From the NCBI GenBank assembly GCA_040385645.1, contig JAZKGZ010000013.1:62001-126000 (forward strand): a stretch of 64,000 nucleotides of DNA, given 5' to 3'. Source of the DNA: JANXSS01 sp040385645 (lineage in GTDB: Bacteria > Pseudomonadota > Gammaproteobacteria > Burkholderiales > Burkholderiaceae_D). The notes beneath the pieces are model-generated. The model saw only the letters and a program-made list of their open reading frames with translations, was not told the DNA's origin and searched no databases. The position numbers were made by a program, and so were the translations under genes. Below are positions 35,689 through 45,724 of this stretch, piece after piece. The stretch's first letter is position 1. Each line of letters opens with the position of its first letter.

Positions 35689-36672
35689 TCAATCCGGCAC
35701 CAAAGCTAAGGCCGGGTAATGTCGCATCGAGAGATGGAACTGCCGGTTGCTTCCCTGCAGATGCGCTGCACTGCCGACGGCCAGCGTGACTTTATCGGCA
35801 ATGTGACCGAATGGCAGCCCGGTCAGGATCGGCACGCTTGTGTGCGAACGCATGAATGCCAGCATTGCTGAAAAATCGTAGCCGTTGTCGTAGTCCCCGG
35901 TGCGCCCACCGGAGAAGTCACCCAGCACGATTGCCGCCTGACGTTCGAGAACACCGGCGTACAGCAGCTGCAACAACATGCGCTCGACCCTGAACGGGTG
36001 CTCGTTGACATCCTCCAGAAAAAGTATGCCGCCATCGATCGCTGGCAAATAAGGCGTGCCGACCAGGTGCGCCATCATCGCAAGATTCCCCCCCCATAGC
36101 ATGCCCTGGACATCGATCGCAGCGACCGATTCTGCCGTGTCGTCGCTATCGAATCGAACAGTATGGATCGGCCCGTGCAAGCAATGCCAAAAATCCTGCA
36201 TGGTCATCGCACTCACGTCTTCGCTAGAAAAATCGTTGCAAATCATCGGCCCGGCAAAGCTTTTTGCGCCGTGGCACAGCAGGCCCATGTGCAGGGCGGT
36301 GACGTCGCTGTGTCCAACGAACCGCTTGTCACTGCCCGCAAGTAGCGCGAAGTCGATTTTGGGTAAAAGGCGCGACAAGCCGTAGCCTCCGCGCAGCGCG
36401 ATGATTACTTCGACTTCAGGGTCTCGCGCAGCAGCGTGCAAACCGTGGAGGCGTTCGGTATCGGTGGCGGCGAAGCGCTGATACCGGGCACTCGGGTCGT
36501 CGTAATGCCGCACGGCGCAACCTTGCGAGACCAACAACGCATCGGCGCGCGCCAGGCCAGCCTGGTCGGCAGCGTATCCGCCGGGCGCTACGATTGCCAC
36601 GACCACCGGAGGCTTGGTCGGGCACGCTTCTATCGAGCGCACCTCCGTCGAAGTCACCTTTGTGGCGCTCAT
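35689..36672 (-). CDS. ldcA: LD-carboxypeptidase (murein tetrapeptide carboxypeptidase)
   Basis: A serine peptidase (S66) that removes D-Ala from tetrapeptides during peptidoglycan recycling. The nucleophile is in GHSDVTALHM. ALRGGYGLSRLLPKIDF, the GGNLAMMAHLVGTPY and ILFLEDVNEHPFRVERML segments match the family. The ATG at 36672 is chosen because it overlaps the tadA stop as ATGA; the frame extends five codons more. Cytoplasmic, 327 residues. Confidence 0.92.
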   Translation of the reverse strand: MSATKVTSTEVRSIEACPTKPPVVVAIVAPGGYAADQAGLARADALLVSQGCAVRHYDDPSARYQRFAATDTERLHGLHAAARDPEVEVIIALRGGYGLSRLLPKIDFALLAGSDKRFVGHSDVTALHMGLLCHGAKSFAGPMICNDFSSEDVSAMTMQDFWHCLHGPIHTVRFDSDDTAESVAAIDVQGMLWGGNLAMMAHLVGTPYLPAIDGGILFLEDVNEHPFRVERMLLQLLYAGVLERQAAIVLGDFSGGRTGDYDNGYDFSAMLAFMRSHTSVPILTGLPFGHIADKVTLAVGSAAHLQGSNRQFHLSMRHYPALALVPD

Positions 36673-37196
36673 CCTGGAATCGCCCAATCCGGCCCATCCG
36701 CCAAATCAGACGCCTGCGACGGCGCAGAAGCAGGCGAACGCCGCATCTGGGTGCGGCGTTCTATGAAAAAATCTTTCAGCATTGCTCCGCATGCTTCAGC
36801 CAGAACACCTGGCGTCATCACGGTGTGATGATTCAATAGCGGCTGGCTGAACAAATCGACGACCGAACCACAAGCGCCGGTCTTTGGATCTGCAGCACCG
36901 AATACCACCCGTTCCAGGCGTGCGTGCATCATGGCACCGGCGCACATGGCGCACGGCTCGAGCGTGACGTATAAGGTGCACCCCGGCAGCCGATAATTAC
37001 CGAGTATCGAGGCTGCAGCACGTAGCGCCATGATTTCGGCGTGAGCGGTCGGGTCGTGTGTGCCGATCGGTTGGTTGAAGCCGGTCGCCAGCACGACCCC
37101 GTCTTTGACAACCAATGCGCCAACCGGTACTTCACCGAGCGTCCAGGCATTGTGCGCTTGATCGATTGCCAAGCGCATGAACAACTCGTCGTTCAT
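36669..37196 (-). CDS. tadA: tRNA adenosine(34) deaminase
   Basis: Makes inosine at the wobble position of tRNA-Arg. Zinc motif His52-Ala-Glu54 and Pro81-Cys82-x2-Cys85 are intact. 175 residues, with a C-terminal extension of about 25 rich in Ser and Pro. The ATG at 37196 overlaps the queD stop as ATGA; a longer frame starts seven codons earlier. Part of the tightly packed queE-queD-tadA-ldcA run. Confidence 0.93.
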   Translation of the reverse strand: MNDELFMRLAIDQAHNAWTLGEVPVGALVVKDGVVLATGFNQPIGTHDPTAHAEIMALRAAASILGNYRLPGCTLYVTLEPCAMCAGAMMHARLERVVFGAADPKTGACGSVVDLFSQPLLNHHTVMTPGVLAEACGAMLKDFFIERRTQMRRSPASAPSQASDLADGPDWAIPG

Positions 37197-37636
37197 GCCG
37201 TGATCTCGGCCCAGCAATTCGGTGTTTCATATAAGGTCAGGCCGGTCAGGCATAAGCTGCGACCGAACGAATCAACGTACAACGGCTGCAGGATATCGAA
37301 AGCGATACGGGCCAGGTTCTCTACGGTCGGCACGCGCTCCAGCACGACCGTTTTGTGGTCGGGTAAAGATTCCAAAAAGTCGCGTACGACCCGGTCGCCA
37401 CGGTAGACCAGAAATGCGTGATCCCATAAATCGACCAGGTGTGCCTTCGCTACGCCCTTGACATCGGAAAAGTCCATGATCATGCCGTTGTCGGGACGAC
37501 CATCGTCTTCGATCACGTTGCCGGTCAAGGAAATGAGCAATGTGTACCGATGGCCGTGCAGGTTGCGGCATTGGCTGTTGTGGTCCGGGATGCGATGGCC
37601 GGCGTCGAATTCGAGCTTACGGGTAATCGTCAGCAT
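37193..37636 (-). CDS. queD: 6-carboxytetrahydropterin synthase
   Basis: Second step of queuosine/7-deazaguanine synthesis. Zinc His residues are His14, His27 and His29, with the catalytic Cys23 between (DAGHRIPDHNSQCRNLHGH). The later DFSDVKGVAK and HAFLV segments fit. 147 residues. Its ATG shares one base with the queE stop (TAATG) and its stop overlaps tadA. Confidence 0.94.
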   Translation of the reverse strand: MLTITRKLEFDAGHRIPDHNSQCRNLHGHRYTLLISLTGNVIEDDGRPDNGMIMDFSDVKGVAKAHLVDLWDHAFLVYRGDRVVRDFLESLPDHKTVVLERVPTVENLARIAFDILQPLYVDSFGRSLCLTGLTLYETPNCWAEITA

Positions 37637-38271
37637 TACGGTATCTGCAATAGTTTATGCGTCTGCAAGCTCAGTTTCCATTGCGGATTGCGTTTGCACG
37701 TCTCGATTGCCAGACGAATATTGGCGTCTTGCACCGGACCATCCATTGCTTGCACGTAGAAATGCCGGAATGCGAGGTTTTCATAATCGGCTAATGACTG
37801 GCCGAACTGCGGCACGACCACTTTCAGTTCGTCGCCGGTCAGCACATTCAACGCACTGCCGACCTTCGGGCTGACACAAACCCAATCGACGCCCGCAGGC
37901 ACGGGCAATGTGCCGTTGGTTTCGATTGCAATGGTGAAGCCGCGCGCATGTACGCTGTCGATCAGGTCGGTGTCGAGCTGCAAGAGCGGTTCGCCACCGG
38001 TGAACACCACGAATTTACTGGGCAGATAAGTGGTAGGCCACAGGGCGTTGATCGCATCGGCTAGCAGATCGGGGGCGGCAAATTTACCGCCGCCCTCGCC
38101 GTCCGTACCGACGAAATCCGTATCGCAAAACCGGCAGATCGCCGTAGCGCGGTCGATTTCCCGCCCGCTCCAGAGGTTACAGCCGGAAAAACGACAAAAC
38201 ACTGCAGGGCGGCCGGCATTCGCGCCTTCTCCCTGCAATGTGTAAAACATTTCTTTTATGCTGTAACTCAA
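37636..38271 (-). CDS. queE: 7-carboxy-7-deazaguanine synthase
   Basis: A radical SAM enzyme for queuosine precursor synthesis. It starts with EMFYTLQGEGANAGRP. The cluster-binding motif is expanded: Cys31, then 14 residues, Cys46, two residues, Cys49. This CX14CX2C form is known from Burkholderia QueE. KFVVFTGGEPLLQLD follows. 211 residues. First gene of queE-queD-tadA-ldcA and divergent from the pilus operon. Confidence 0.94.
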   Translation of the reverse strand: MSYSIKEMFYTLQGEGANAGRPAVFCRFSGCNLWSGREIDRATAICRFCDTDFVGTDGEGGGKFAAPDLLADAINALWPTTYLPSKFVVFTGGEPLLQLDTDLIDSVHARGFTIAIETNGTLPVPAGVDWVCVSPKVGSALNVLTGDELKVVVPQFGQSLADYENLAFRHFYVQAMDGPVQDANIRLAIETCKRNPQWKLSLQTHKLLQIP

Positions 38272-38561
38272 GTCGTGGGTACCAAATTGGTTGGCCTCAG
38301 ATGCCCGGTTGTTCTAAAAATTTCCGGTTTACTTGGCTATTTGAGATGCGCAATTTTACATCTAATGCAAGCCGTCTCGGCTGTACCGAGTCACCGATGC
38401 TCTAAATACATTTCAATATATTTTGCACAATCGGCTTTATGGAATTTTAAGAATTTTGAGGTGTTTTGCCTTAAAAACCGCGCTGAAAAACCTTTTTCCG
38501 GCAGAAAAACTAGCTTACGAGCAACAGTTGGTGTATGTTACAGCGATGATAGGGAGCAACT

Positions 38562-39032
38562 ATGCGCAGTGTTTCAATTATGTCAAGGTCTTCAAAAAGC
38601 ACTGGTTTTACACTCATTGAAGTGTTGATCGCCGTGGCGATCGTCGGCATTTTGTCGGCGATCGCTTACCCGAGCTATTCTTCATACGTCCAGCGAGGTC
38701 GGTTGATCGAAGCCAGCAACACCTTGCTGGCGCTGCGTACGTCGATGGAACAGTATTACCAGGACAACCGTGGCTATGCAAACGCATCCAGCACGATCAT
38801 CTCGCCCTGCGACACGTCCAGGCTTCCAGTCTTAAAGGAATTTACGTATACGTGCGTGATTGGCACCCCAGCCTCCGGCTTTACGGCGACAGCAACCGGC
38901 AAAACTCCTTTGACCAACGGTTTCGAGTATCGCATCGATAGTGCTGGCACTCAGTCTTCGACGATGAGCACGGAATGGGGTGGCGGCTCGTTTCCCTGCT
39001 GGATCATGAAGAAAGGTGACGCGTGTACCTAG
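38562..39032 (+). CDS. pilE: Type IV pilus minor pilin PilE
   Basis: A class III-signal pilin of 156 residues. The prepilin peptidase site is Gly15/Phe16 in TGFTLIEVLIA, with Glu20 at mature position 5. Four cysteines in the globular part can form disulfides. A GGGAG ribosome site lies five bases before the ATG. First gene of pilE-fimT-pilVWX-pilY1. The 290 bases upstream, shared with queE, hold no feature I can name except a weak CTCGG/CCGAG hairpin at 38376-38390. Confidence 0.92.
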   Translation: MRSVSIMSRSSKSTGFTLIEVLIAVAIVGILSAIAYPSYSSYVQRGRLIEASNTLLALRTSMEQYYQDNRGYANASSTIISPCDTSRLPVLKEFTYTCVIGTPASGFTATATGKTPLTNGFEYRIDSAGTQSSTMSTEWGGGSFPCWIMKKGDACT

Positions 39033-39613
39033 CCAAGAAACCGCATCACGGTTTTACCGTGATCGAACTTCTCATTACGGTTGCCGTGCTGGCAACCCTA
39101 TCGGCATTGGGTATTCCAACGATGAACAACGCAATCAACAATGCCAAAGTTCGCTCGACGGCCGAGGCGCTGCAAAACGGCTTACGCACTGCCCAGGCTG
39201 AGGCGATACGGCGCAGCCGCCAGACTGCATTCGTTTTGACCAACGATACCCCGGCAGAGGGCGCGGCGCCGAGTGACGACGGAACATACTGGTATGTACA
39301 GGTGCTCCCGGCCGTGCCCGGCGAAGTAGTTATCGATCCGTACGTTCAGGGCGGCCAATTCGGCGCGCGTACTGCCGGCACAACCATCAGAGGCCCCGCA
39401 GTTATTTGCTTCAACTCGATAGGTCGTGCAGTAGCCAATAATGCTACCGGCTTGCCGGGCGCCGCCAGTTGCGCGGCACCGGCATCTCGGACCACATTTG
39501 ATGTCACCAAAACTGGTGCCGACCGAACGTTACGGTTACAGGTCAGTGCCGCTGGAAAGATTCGCATGTGCGACACAGCCCGATTACTATCTGCAGCGCC
39601 AGACGGATGCTGA
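39023..39613 (+). CDS. fimT: Type IV pilus pseudopilin FimT (GspH family)
   Basis: A minor pilin of 196 residues. Cleavage site Gly10/Phe11 (HGFTVIELLIT), mature Glu5 at residue 15. The start is GTG at 39023, overlapping the pilE stop by ten bases. The C-terminal GspH-like domain has Cys residues near 133 and 149 plus two at the end. In some bacteria FimT binds DNA for uptake; that role is not testable here. Confidence 0.88.
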   Translation: MYLAKKPHHGFTVIELLITVAVLATLSALGIPTMNNAINNAKVRSTAEALQNGLRTAQAEAIRRSRQTAFVLTNDTPAEGAAPSDDGTYWYVQVLPAVPGEVVIDPYVQGGQFGARTAGTTIRGPAVICFNSIGRAVANNATGLPGAASCAAPASRTTFDVTKTGADRTLRLQVSAAGKIRMCDTARLLSAAPDGC

Positions 39614-39617
39614 AATC

Positions 39618-40025
39618 ATGAAGCGACCCTACTCTTACGAAAAACGACAATCCGGCATGAGCCTGATCGAGGTACTGGTCTCGCTACTCATTTTCTCGTT
39701 TGCCTTCCTCGGTCTGATTGCGCTGCAGGCACGAGCAGTTCAGGCATCTACCGACGCCGAAGACCGTAGCCGTGCGTCATTGCTGGCCAATGAAATCATC
39801 AGCACGATGTGGACACAAAAAAATTTGTCGCTGCCGCCGGCCACGACTGCCGCGTGGGAAGCACGGGTTAGAGATGAGGCTGTGTCGGGCTTGCCGGGGT
39901 CAAGGGGCGACATCAGTCTTCCTGACGCCAACGGTGTGGTCACGGTCGAAATCATATGGCGTGCGCCGTTTCGCAAAGTGTCAGACCAGGACAGTCGATA
40001 CAAAACCCAGGTGACCATGCCATGA
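39618..40025 (+). CDS. pilV: Type IV pilus minor pilin PilV
   Basis: Cleavage site Gly13/Met14 (SGMSLIEVLVS), mature Glu5 at residue 18. 135 residues, with the usual FAFLGLIALQARAV continuation. The ATG is four bases after the fimT stop; the frame also runs upstream inside fimT. Overlaps pilW by ATGA. Confidence 0.9.
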   Translation: MKRPYSYEKRQSGMSLIEVLVSLLIFSFAFLGLIALQARAVQASTDAEDRSRASLLANEIISTMWTQKNLSLPPATTAAWEARVRDEAVSGLPGSRGDISLPDANGVVTVEIIWRAPFRKVSDQDSRYKTQVTMP

Positions 40026-41233
40026 CACCGCACGTTGCCAGCGCATCACAAAGAGGATTGTCGTTGATCGAACTGATGGTTGCGATCACGATTTCTTTGC
40101 TGATGTCGCTGGCGATTTTTTCGGCGTTGGCTGGTAGCGAAGGACGCAAGCGCACCATGACTTCGGTAAACGATCTTAATCAAGTCGGTACCTATGCTAC
40201 TTATACACTGGATAAAATACTGCGCAGCGCCGGCTCCGGATTTACCCACAGCGCAGATTTCACCTACGGTTGCCCGCTCCGGGCCAGCCTTGTCTCGGCC
40301 GGCACCATCCTGCCTTTTCAAGGAGCAATGTCGCAACCCTTTCAGGCGATGAATACTGCATTAGGCGGTAGTTATCGTCTGGCACCGGTAATGATCGCCA
40401 AAAATGCCACGACACCGAATGTTAGTGCGGCCGGTGTGGCATCGGCGCGTTCGGACGTGCTGATCGTCATGGCTGGCGCGGCAGGTCTGGGAGAAGTATC
40501 GACTTTATTTACCGCGCCCGCTACAGCGTCGAAAATCACGCTTCAAAATACGGTTTCATTTCAAAAAGACGACATGATTCTAGTGGGCGATACACCCGGC
40601 CCGGCCGGCCCCACGCCCTGTATGATTCAGCAAGTCGCACCGACCTTCGATTCTGCAGCGACACCGGGAGCCCTGGCGCTTGCCGGCGATTATCGGGCCA
40701 ACCCGATTGCCGGCAGCGATTTGACCACATATTCCACCTTGGCGAATGTGTTGAGTCTCGGCTCGGCGACCTCGGCCAATCCTCCAATTTTTTCCCTGTA
40801 CGGTGTCGGCGACAACAACACGTTGTTCAGCTACGACCTGCTGCAGATGGGTGCCTACGATACCCCCCAAGAAGTGGCGGATGGAATTTTTGAAATGCAT
40901 GCGCTGTACGGCGTTGATCTCGATGGCGACGGCCGGGTAGAAACCTGGGCCGATCCCGGTACCGGTGCATACACCGTCGCGGCCCTGCAAAGCGGCAGCG
41001 CCGCTTCGTTAGTGGCCCTGCGCTCGATCAAAGCGATCAGGCTCGGCCTGATCCTGCGTACGTCTCTCCCTGAAAAAGTCACGACGCCACCGGCCAGCAG
41101 CGGGCCACTGACCTTGTTTTCCGATTTGGCCGGCTTTACCTACACCCGGCCACTGGCAGCCAGCGAGCAAAATTTTCGCTACCGTACGGTCGAGACCACC
41201 GTTCCCCTTCGCAATACATTGCTGCTCGAATGA
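40022..41233 (+). CDS. pilW: Type IV pilus minor pilin PilW
   Basis: A large minor pilin of 403 residues. Cleavage site Gly12/Leu13 (RGLSLIELMVA), mature Glu5 at residue 17. A long globular domain ends ASEQNFRYRTVETTVPLRN, a PilW hallmark. The ATG overlaps the pilV stop (ATGA) and the stop is adjacent to pilX. Confidence 0.92.
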   Translation: MTPHVASASQRGLSLIELMVAITISLLMSLAIFSALAGSEGRKRTMTSVNDLNQVGTYATYTLDKILRSAGSGFTHSADFTYGCPLRASLVSAGTILPFQGAMSQPFQAMNTALGGSYRLAPVMIAKNATTPNVSAAGVASARSDVLIVMAGAAGLGEVSTLFTAPATASKITLQNTVSFQKDDMILVGDTPGPAGPTPCMIQQVAPTFDSAATPGALALAGDYRANPIAGSDLTTYSTLANVLSLGSATSANPPIFSLYGVGDNNTLFSYDLLQMGAYDTPQEVADGIFEMHALYGVDLDGDGRVETWADPGTGAYTVAALQSGSAASLVALRSIKAIRLGLILRTSLPEKVTTPPASSGPLTLFSDLAGFTYTRPLAASEQNFRYRTVETTVPLRNTLLLE

Positions 41234-41250
41234 AAAGGAGAGGGTCGATC

Positions 41251-41877
41251 ATGTATGCGCAACCATCCCGATTAGCAAGTGCCTCAGTCAAACAGCGGCA
41301 GATACCTAAACGCCAGCGAGGTGTGATCGTTCTGTTCACCATGATCGCAGTGGTATTACTACTCATCGGCAGCGTTGCATTAGTGCGCTCTTTCGATACA
41401 GCCCAAACGTTGGCAGGCAATATGGCTTTCAAACGTGACCTGGTAAATCAGGCCGAAAGAGGGATCGCCCGCGCCGTCGCGTCTGTATCGCCTGCCGGCG
41501 CTCTGGAATTCGACTCGGTTCGGCAAGCAAATTCACTGGACAACAATTACTCGGCGACGACGCTGGCGTCGAACAGCCACGGTATTCCGATTATTCTCAT
41601 CGACGAAGCCGCATGGCAAGCCAGTGGCATGGCCGGTACCGATCTTGTCGATAGCAGCACAAACATTCAGATTCGCTATGTAATCGACCGTATGTGCAGT
41701 GCCGGTGGTGTCTCAACCACCGCTAATTGCGCTATTTCCTCGCTCGATATCGACAAGAACGGCACCAATTGGATTCGTCGCGCCGGCGGCGGCATGTTGC
41801 CGGTGTACCGCATCAGCGTGCGCGTGACCGGCCCGCGTAATACCCAGACCTACGTCCAGTCCACCGTATCGATGTAA
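41251..41877 (+). CDS. pilX: Type IV pilus minor pilin PilX
   Basis: A 208-residue minor pilin. It has a basic leader, then RQRGVIVLFTMIAVVLLL with cleavage predicted after Gly24. As is usual for PilX it lacks the mature Glu5. QTLAGNMAFKRDLVNQAERG is the family's helix. The ATG at 41251 has GGAGAGGG six bases upstream; an ATG seven codons earlier overlaps the pilW stop. Confidence 0.9.
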   Translation: MYAQPSRLASASVKQRQIPKRQRGVIVLFTMIAVVLLLIGSVALVRSFDTAQTLAGNMAFKRDLVNQAERGIARAVASVSPAGALEFDSVRQANSLDNNYSATTLASNSHGIPIILIDEAAWQASGMAGTDLVDSSTNIQIRYVIDRMCSAGGVSTTANCAISSLDIDKNGTNWIRRAGGGMLPVYRISVRVTGPRNTQTYVQSTVSM

Positions 41878-41908
41878 GCGACGCTGTCGAACCTACCAGG
41901 AGCACCTC

Positions 41909-44900
41909 ATGACCACCCAGCCACATGTGCCGTTCTCGATGAAACCTGCATTTCGAGCATTCTGCGTGGCATTCGCAGGTATGACGGCGCTACCGGCATT
42001 TTGTCAGGCGGTGATCGATCTGGCCGATCAGCCACTGTCGACGTCGGCAACCGTGCCCGGCAATTTACTGCTAGCGCTCTCAGTCGAGTTCCCGACAGCC
42101 ATCAGCGCTTCCTACAAAGCTTCGACTACGCCGTACACCGCTGCCAGTACGTATCTCGGATACTTCGATCCGGAAAAATGCTATCAATACAATTACAACA
42201 CGCTCAACCCCGGCAATAGCTATTTTGAACCACAGGTCATGGCGTCGTCTCACGTCTGTGCCAGCACCGCTACCAAGCCGCTGTGGAGCGGCAACTGGCT
42301 CAACTGGGCATCGATGCAGACCATCGATTCGTTTCGCTCGGCACTAACCGGCGGCTACCGCGCCGTCGATACCGCATCCAATACGATTCTCGAAAAAGCC
42401 TGGGGTGCCAGACAAGGCTCCGAAACAAGCAATGCGCCTAGAAAGCGGCTTCCAGCATCGGGCGATTCGGCGTCGCTGGTAAATAGTGCCACGCCTTTCA
42501 ATTTTAACAATGTCACCAGTGCGATTTGGGGCCTGGGCAACCGACTGCGTATAACCGCCGCAGGTGATCTGTCCGCAAACAATCCGATAGCCTATATAGC
42601 GCAAAGCGCACAATCGTCACCCGCGGCGAGGCAAAATGATGTCTACGAGGTTGTTGTGCGAGTCCAGGTCTGTAATCCGACGCCGGGCGTGGAATCGAAT
42701 TGTAAAAAATACGGCAGTAATTTCAAGCCCGAAGGATTGATGCAAAAATATGCTACACGCATTCGCTATGGTGCTTTCGGCTATCTGAACGACGGCGACA
42801 TCAATCGGGACGGCGGCGTGCTGCGTGCACCGATGAAATTCGTCGGCCCGACGAAAGCGATTCCCGGCCAGCCCGTTGCCGCCAATGGTGCCACCGAATG
42901 GTCGGCGGCGGATGGTACGTTTATGGTCAACCCGGATTCCGCCGATGCGGCAGCCAGTAGTGTCAGCAACAGCGGCGTACTAAATTATTTGAATAAGTTC
43001 GGGCAAGCCACCGGCAGCTATAAAACATATGATCCGATCAGTGAAATGTATTACGGCGCGATTCGTTATTTCAAGAATCTCGGCAATGTCGCTACTTATT
43101 CGAATCTCGGCAACAATACCGCCAACGCCGTCGTTTATAAGGATGGCTTTCCGGTTGTTACGAACTGGGTCGATCCGATCCTGTATTCATGCCAGAAAAA
43201 TTTCATCCTTGGCATTGGCGACACCAACACCCACCGGGATGCGAATCTACCCGGCAGCACGATCCGCGCTAACGAGCCGGCAATGCCCACTGAAGTAGCT
43301 GCCGACACAACGGTGGACGTCAAAGCGGCGACAGACATGGTCGGTACACTGGAAGGCATCAATAACTTTGGTTCTTCGTTCGTCAGTAACAACGCCACCT
43401 ATTTCATCGCTGGCCTGGCCTACGATTCCCATACCCGCGACATCCGGCCAAACGACTTCAAGAACACCAGCGGCGGTAAAACCAATATCCAGACGATCAC
43501 GACCTTCTGGCTCGACGTATTGGAATCCGGATACCGCGCCAAGAACGGCAACGCTTTCTACATGGCCACCAAATATGGCGGCTTCAAGGTTCCGGCGGAT
43601 TTCAAGCCGTATGCAGCGAGCAATGCATTCAATACGCTAACCGTCGGTGCCGGCACCACGCCACTGACGGATGCCATGTGGCGAACCGGCTCCGACACCA
43701 TCGGCGGCGACAAGCGACCTGATAATTATTATGATGCCAGCGTAGCCGACGACATGGTCAGAGGACTCGAAACAGCCTTTCAAAACATCGCTAGTCAATT
43801 GCAAGAAGCCACAACGGCATTTTCAGCGACATCTGCGCGTGTGAACACCTCCGGTAACGCCAGTTATCAGTCGAAATATGATGCCGCTTCCTGGACCGGC
43901 GACGTGATCGCCAACAGCGCCGTATTCGATGCCGCAGGTAACCCGACCTTTACCAACGTGTGGAATGCAAAAACTCTCTTGGAAGCGCAGACAACCCGCA
44001 ACATCGTTACATGTTGCACTGCCAGCGGTGAAGGTGTGCCTTTCAGAGTAGCCAACCTGTCGGCGGGCGGCCTAGACGCACGCACTAATTATGCAAGCTT
44101 CGCCCTTGTACCAGGCGTGGCACCGGCTTCGCAATCCGCAGAAAAATATTTGGAATACCTGCGTGGCAGTCGTGCCAACGAGCAATCGAAAGCAAATGGT
44201 GTCTACCGTACACGCTCTTTCCTTTTAGGCGATATCGTCAATTCCAAGATCGCCGCCGTTGGCGCACCGGAGGCAATTCTTGCTGATAGCACCAACCCTG
44301 GGTATGCCGCTTATCGGATTGCCAATGCCGCCCGCAAGAACATTGTATATGTGGGTTCCAACGACGGTATGTTGCACGCCTTCGACGGATCACTGGGCGC
44401 AGGCGGTGGCAAAGAATTGTTCGCCTACATACCGAGTTTTACTTACGGAACGGCTATTTCCGGTCCTGTTTCCGGATTGGCCTCGCTGGGGTCGCCGAAT
44501 TTTGTTCACCACTATATGGTGGACCAGACACCGTCGGCATACGACATCGATCTTGCAAGAACAAACGGCGTCACCAACGCCACACCGAATTGGCGCTCGG
44601 TTCTCATCGGCGGCATGGGCAAAGGTGGCAAAGGCTACTATGCCCTCGATATCACCAGTCCCGAATCCTGGACGTCGGAAGTGGAAGTCGCCAAGAAAGT
44701 ATTATGGGAATTCACCGATCCGAGCATGGGCTTTTCATACGGCGACGCTTCGGTACTGAAAACCAAAAAGTACGGTTGGGTCGTGGTACTAACGTCTGGC
44801 TACAATAACGCCGATGGCGTCGGCTATTTTTATATCGTCAACCCCGCCAACGGTGCCTTGCTGGAAAAAATCTCGACCGGCTTCGGTTCTGCCACCAAAC

Positions 44901-45724
44901 AAGCCGGCCTGACTTACGCTTCCGGCTTCACAACCGATTTTTCAGACGGTACAGCCGACGCCGTGTATGCAGGCGATCTTCACGGCAATGTCTGGCGTCT
45001 CAATTTAACGGCTACGTCAGGCAATTATCCGGCACCGGTCAAGATCGCCGAATTGCGGGACGCCGCCGGCAACGGCCAACCGGTTACCACGCGGCCGTTG
45101 ATCGAAATCCAACCGAATACGAAAAAACGTTACGTGCTGATCGGCACCGGCCGCCTGCTCGATGACAGTGATATTACCAGCAGCCAGGTGCAATCGTTTT
45201 ATGCAATCGGCGATGGCTCGGTCGATTCGTTTTACACGCCTGCCACTCTACCGGCAAATCGCACCTTTCCGCTGCGTCGTGCCGATCTCAACGTCAACAC
45301 CAACCTGCTGACAGGCATCGGTGCTGCGCCGAGTAATCCGCTGGGCTGGTATTACGATCTCGGCATGAGTTCCAACGGCGCTGCCGAACGGGTAACGATC
45401 AACCCGACGGCGAACTTCGGTGTCGTCGCATTTGCCGCAAATCTGCCGAACGGCGATGCCTGTAATCCGTCCGGTACCAACCGCGTCTTCGGATTGAACT
45501 TCGGCACCGGCCAAAGCATCCTAAGAGATGTGGCCGGTACTAAAATTGCCTTTTCTACCAAGCTCGCCGGTGTAGTCACCGACATCGGCTTCATTAATCT
45601 GAATGGCAAGATCAAGCTAACGGCAGGTAACAATCAGCTTCAAGTCACCAACATCGAGGGGCCAGGAAACGCCAGCACCAATATCAAGCGGCTCAATTGG
45701 CGTGAATTGCCTACTGCGGATTGA
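41909..45724 (+). CDS. pilY1: Type IV pilus tip adhesin/assembly protein PilY1
   Basis: A 1271-residue exported protein with a signal peptide ending near PAFCQA (residue 34). A variable N-terminal half (from about 40) carries WSGNWLNWASMQTID. The C-terminal beta-propeller has NIVYVGSNDGMLHAFDG and AVYAGDLHGNVWRLN. The calcium-binding loop just before it is DFSDGTAD at 1010-1017, lacking the usual alternating first two Asp positions. PilY1 promotes pilus extension and surface sensing. Strong AGGAG ribosome site. Last classical pilin gene of the operon. Confidence 0.93.
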   Translation: MTTQPHVPFSMKPAFRAFCVAFAGMTALPAFCQAVIDLADQPLSTSATVPGNLLLALSVEFPTAISASYKASTTPYTAASTYLGYFDPEKCYQYNYNTLNPGNSYFEPQVMASSHVCASTATKPLWSGNWLNWASMQTIDSFRSALTGGYRAVDTASNTILEKAWGARQGSETSNAPRKRLPASGDSASLVNSATPFNFNNVTSAIWGLGNRLRITAAGDLSANNPIAYIAQSAQSSPAARQNDVYEVVVRVQVCNPTPGVESNCKKYGSNFKPEGLMQKYATRIRYGAFGYLNDGDINRDGGVLRAPMKFVGPTKAIPGQPVAANGATEWSAADGTFMVNPDSADAAASSVSNSGVLNYLNKFGQATGSYKTYDPISEMYYGAIRYFKNLGNVATYSNLGNNTANAVVYKDGFPVVTNWVDPILYSCQKNFILGIGDTNTHRDANLPGSTIRANEPAMPTEVAADTTVDVKAATDMVGTLEGINNFGSSFVSNNATYFIAGLAYDSHTRDIRPNDFKNTSGGKTNIQTITTFWLDVLESGYRAKNGNAFYMATKYGGFKVPADFKPYAASNAFNTLTVGAGTTPLTDAMWRTGSDTIGGDKRPDNYYDASVADDMVRGLETAFQNIASQLQEATTAFSATSARVNTSGNASYQSKYDAASWTGDVIANSAVFDAAGNPTFTNVWNAKTLLEAQTTRNIVTCCTASGEGVPFRVANLSAGGLDARTNYASFALVPGVAPASQSAEKYLEYLRGSRANEQSKANGVYRTRSFLLGDIVNSKIAAVGAPEAILADSTNPGYAAYRIANAARKNIVYVGSNDGMLHAFDGSLGAGGGKELFAYIPSFTYGTAISGPVSGLASLGSPNFVHHYMVDQTPSAYDIDLARTNGVTNATPNWRSVLIGGMGKGGKGYYALDITSPESWTSEVEVAKKVLWEFTDPSMGFSYGDASVLKTKKYGWVVVLTSGYNNADGVGYFYIVNPANGALLEKISTGFGSATKQAGLTYASGFTTDFSDGTADAVYAGDLHGNVWRLNLTATSGNYPAPVKIAELRDAAGNGQPVTTRPLIEIQPNTKKRYVLIGTGRLLDDSDITSSQVQSFYAIGDGSVDSFYTPATLPANRTFPLRRADLNVNTNLLTGIGAAPSNPLGWYYDLGMSSNGAAERVTINPTANFGVVAFAANLPNGDACNPSGTNRVFGLNFGTGQSILRDVAGTKIAFSTKLAGVVTDIGFINLNGKIKLTAGNNQLQVTNIEGPGNASTNIKRLNWRELPTAD

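Noticed and set aside
38272..38561. Possible preQ1 riboswitch upstream of queE
   Set aside because: I could not find a convincing pseudoknot or conserved aptamer bases; only a weak 5-base hairpin was seen.
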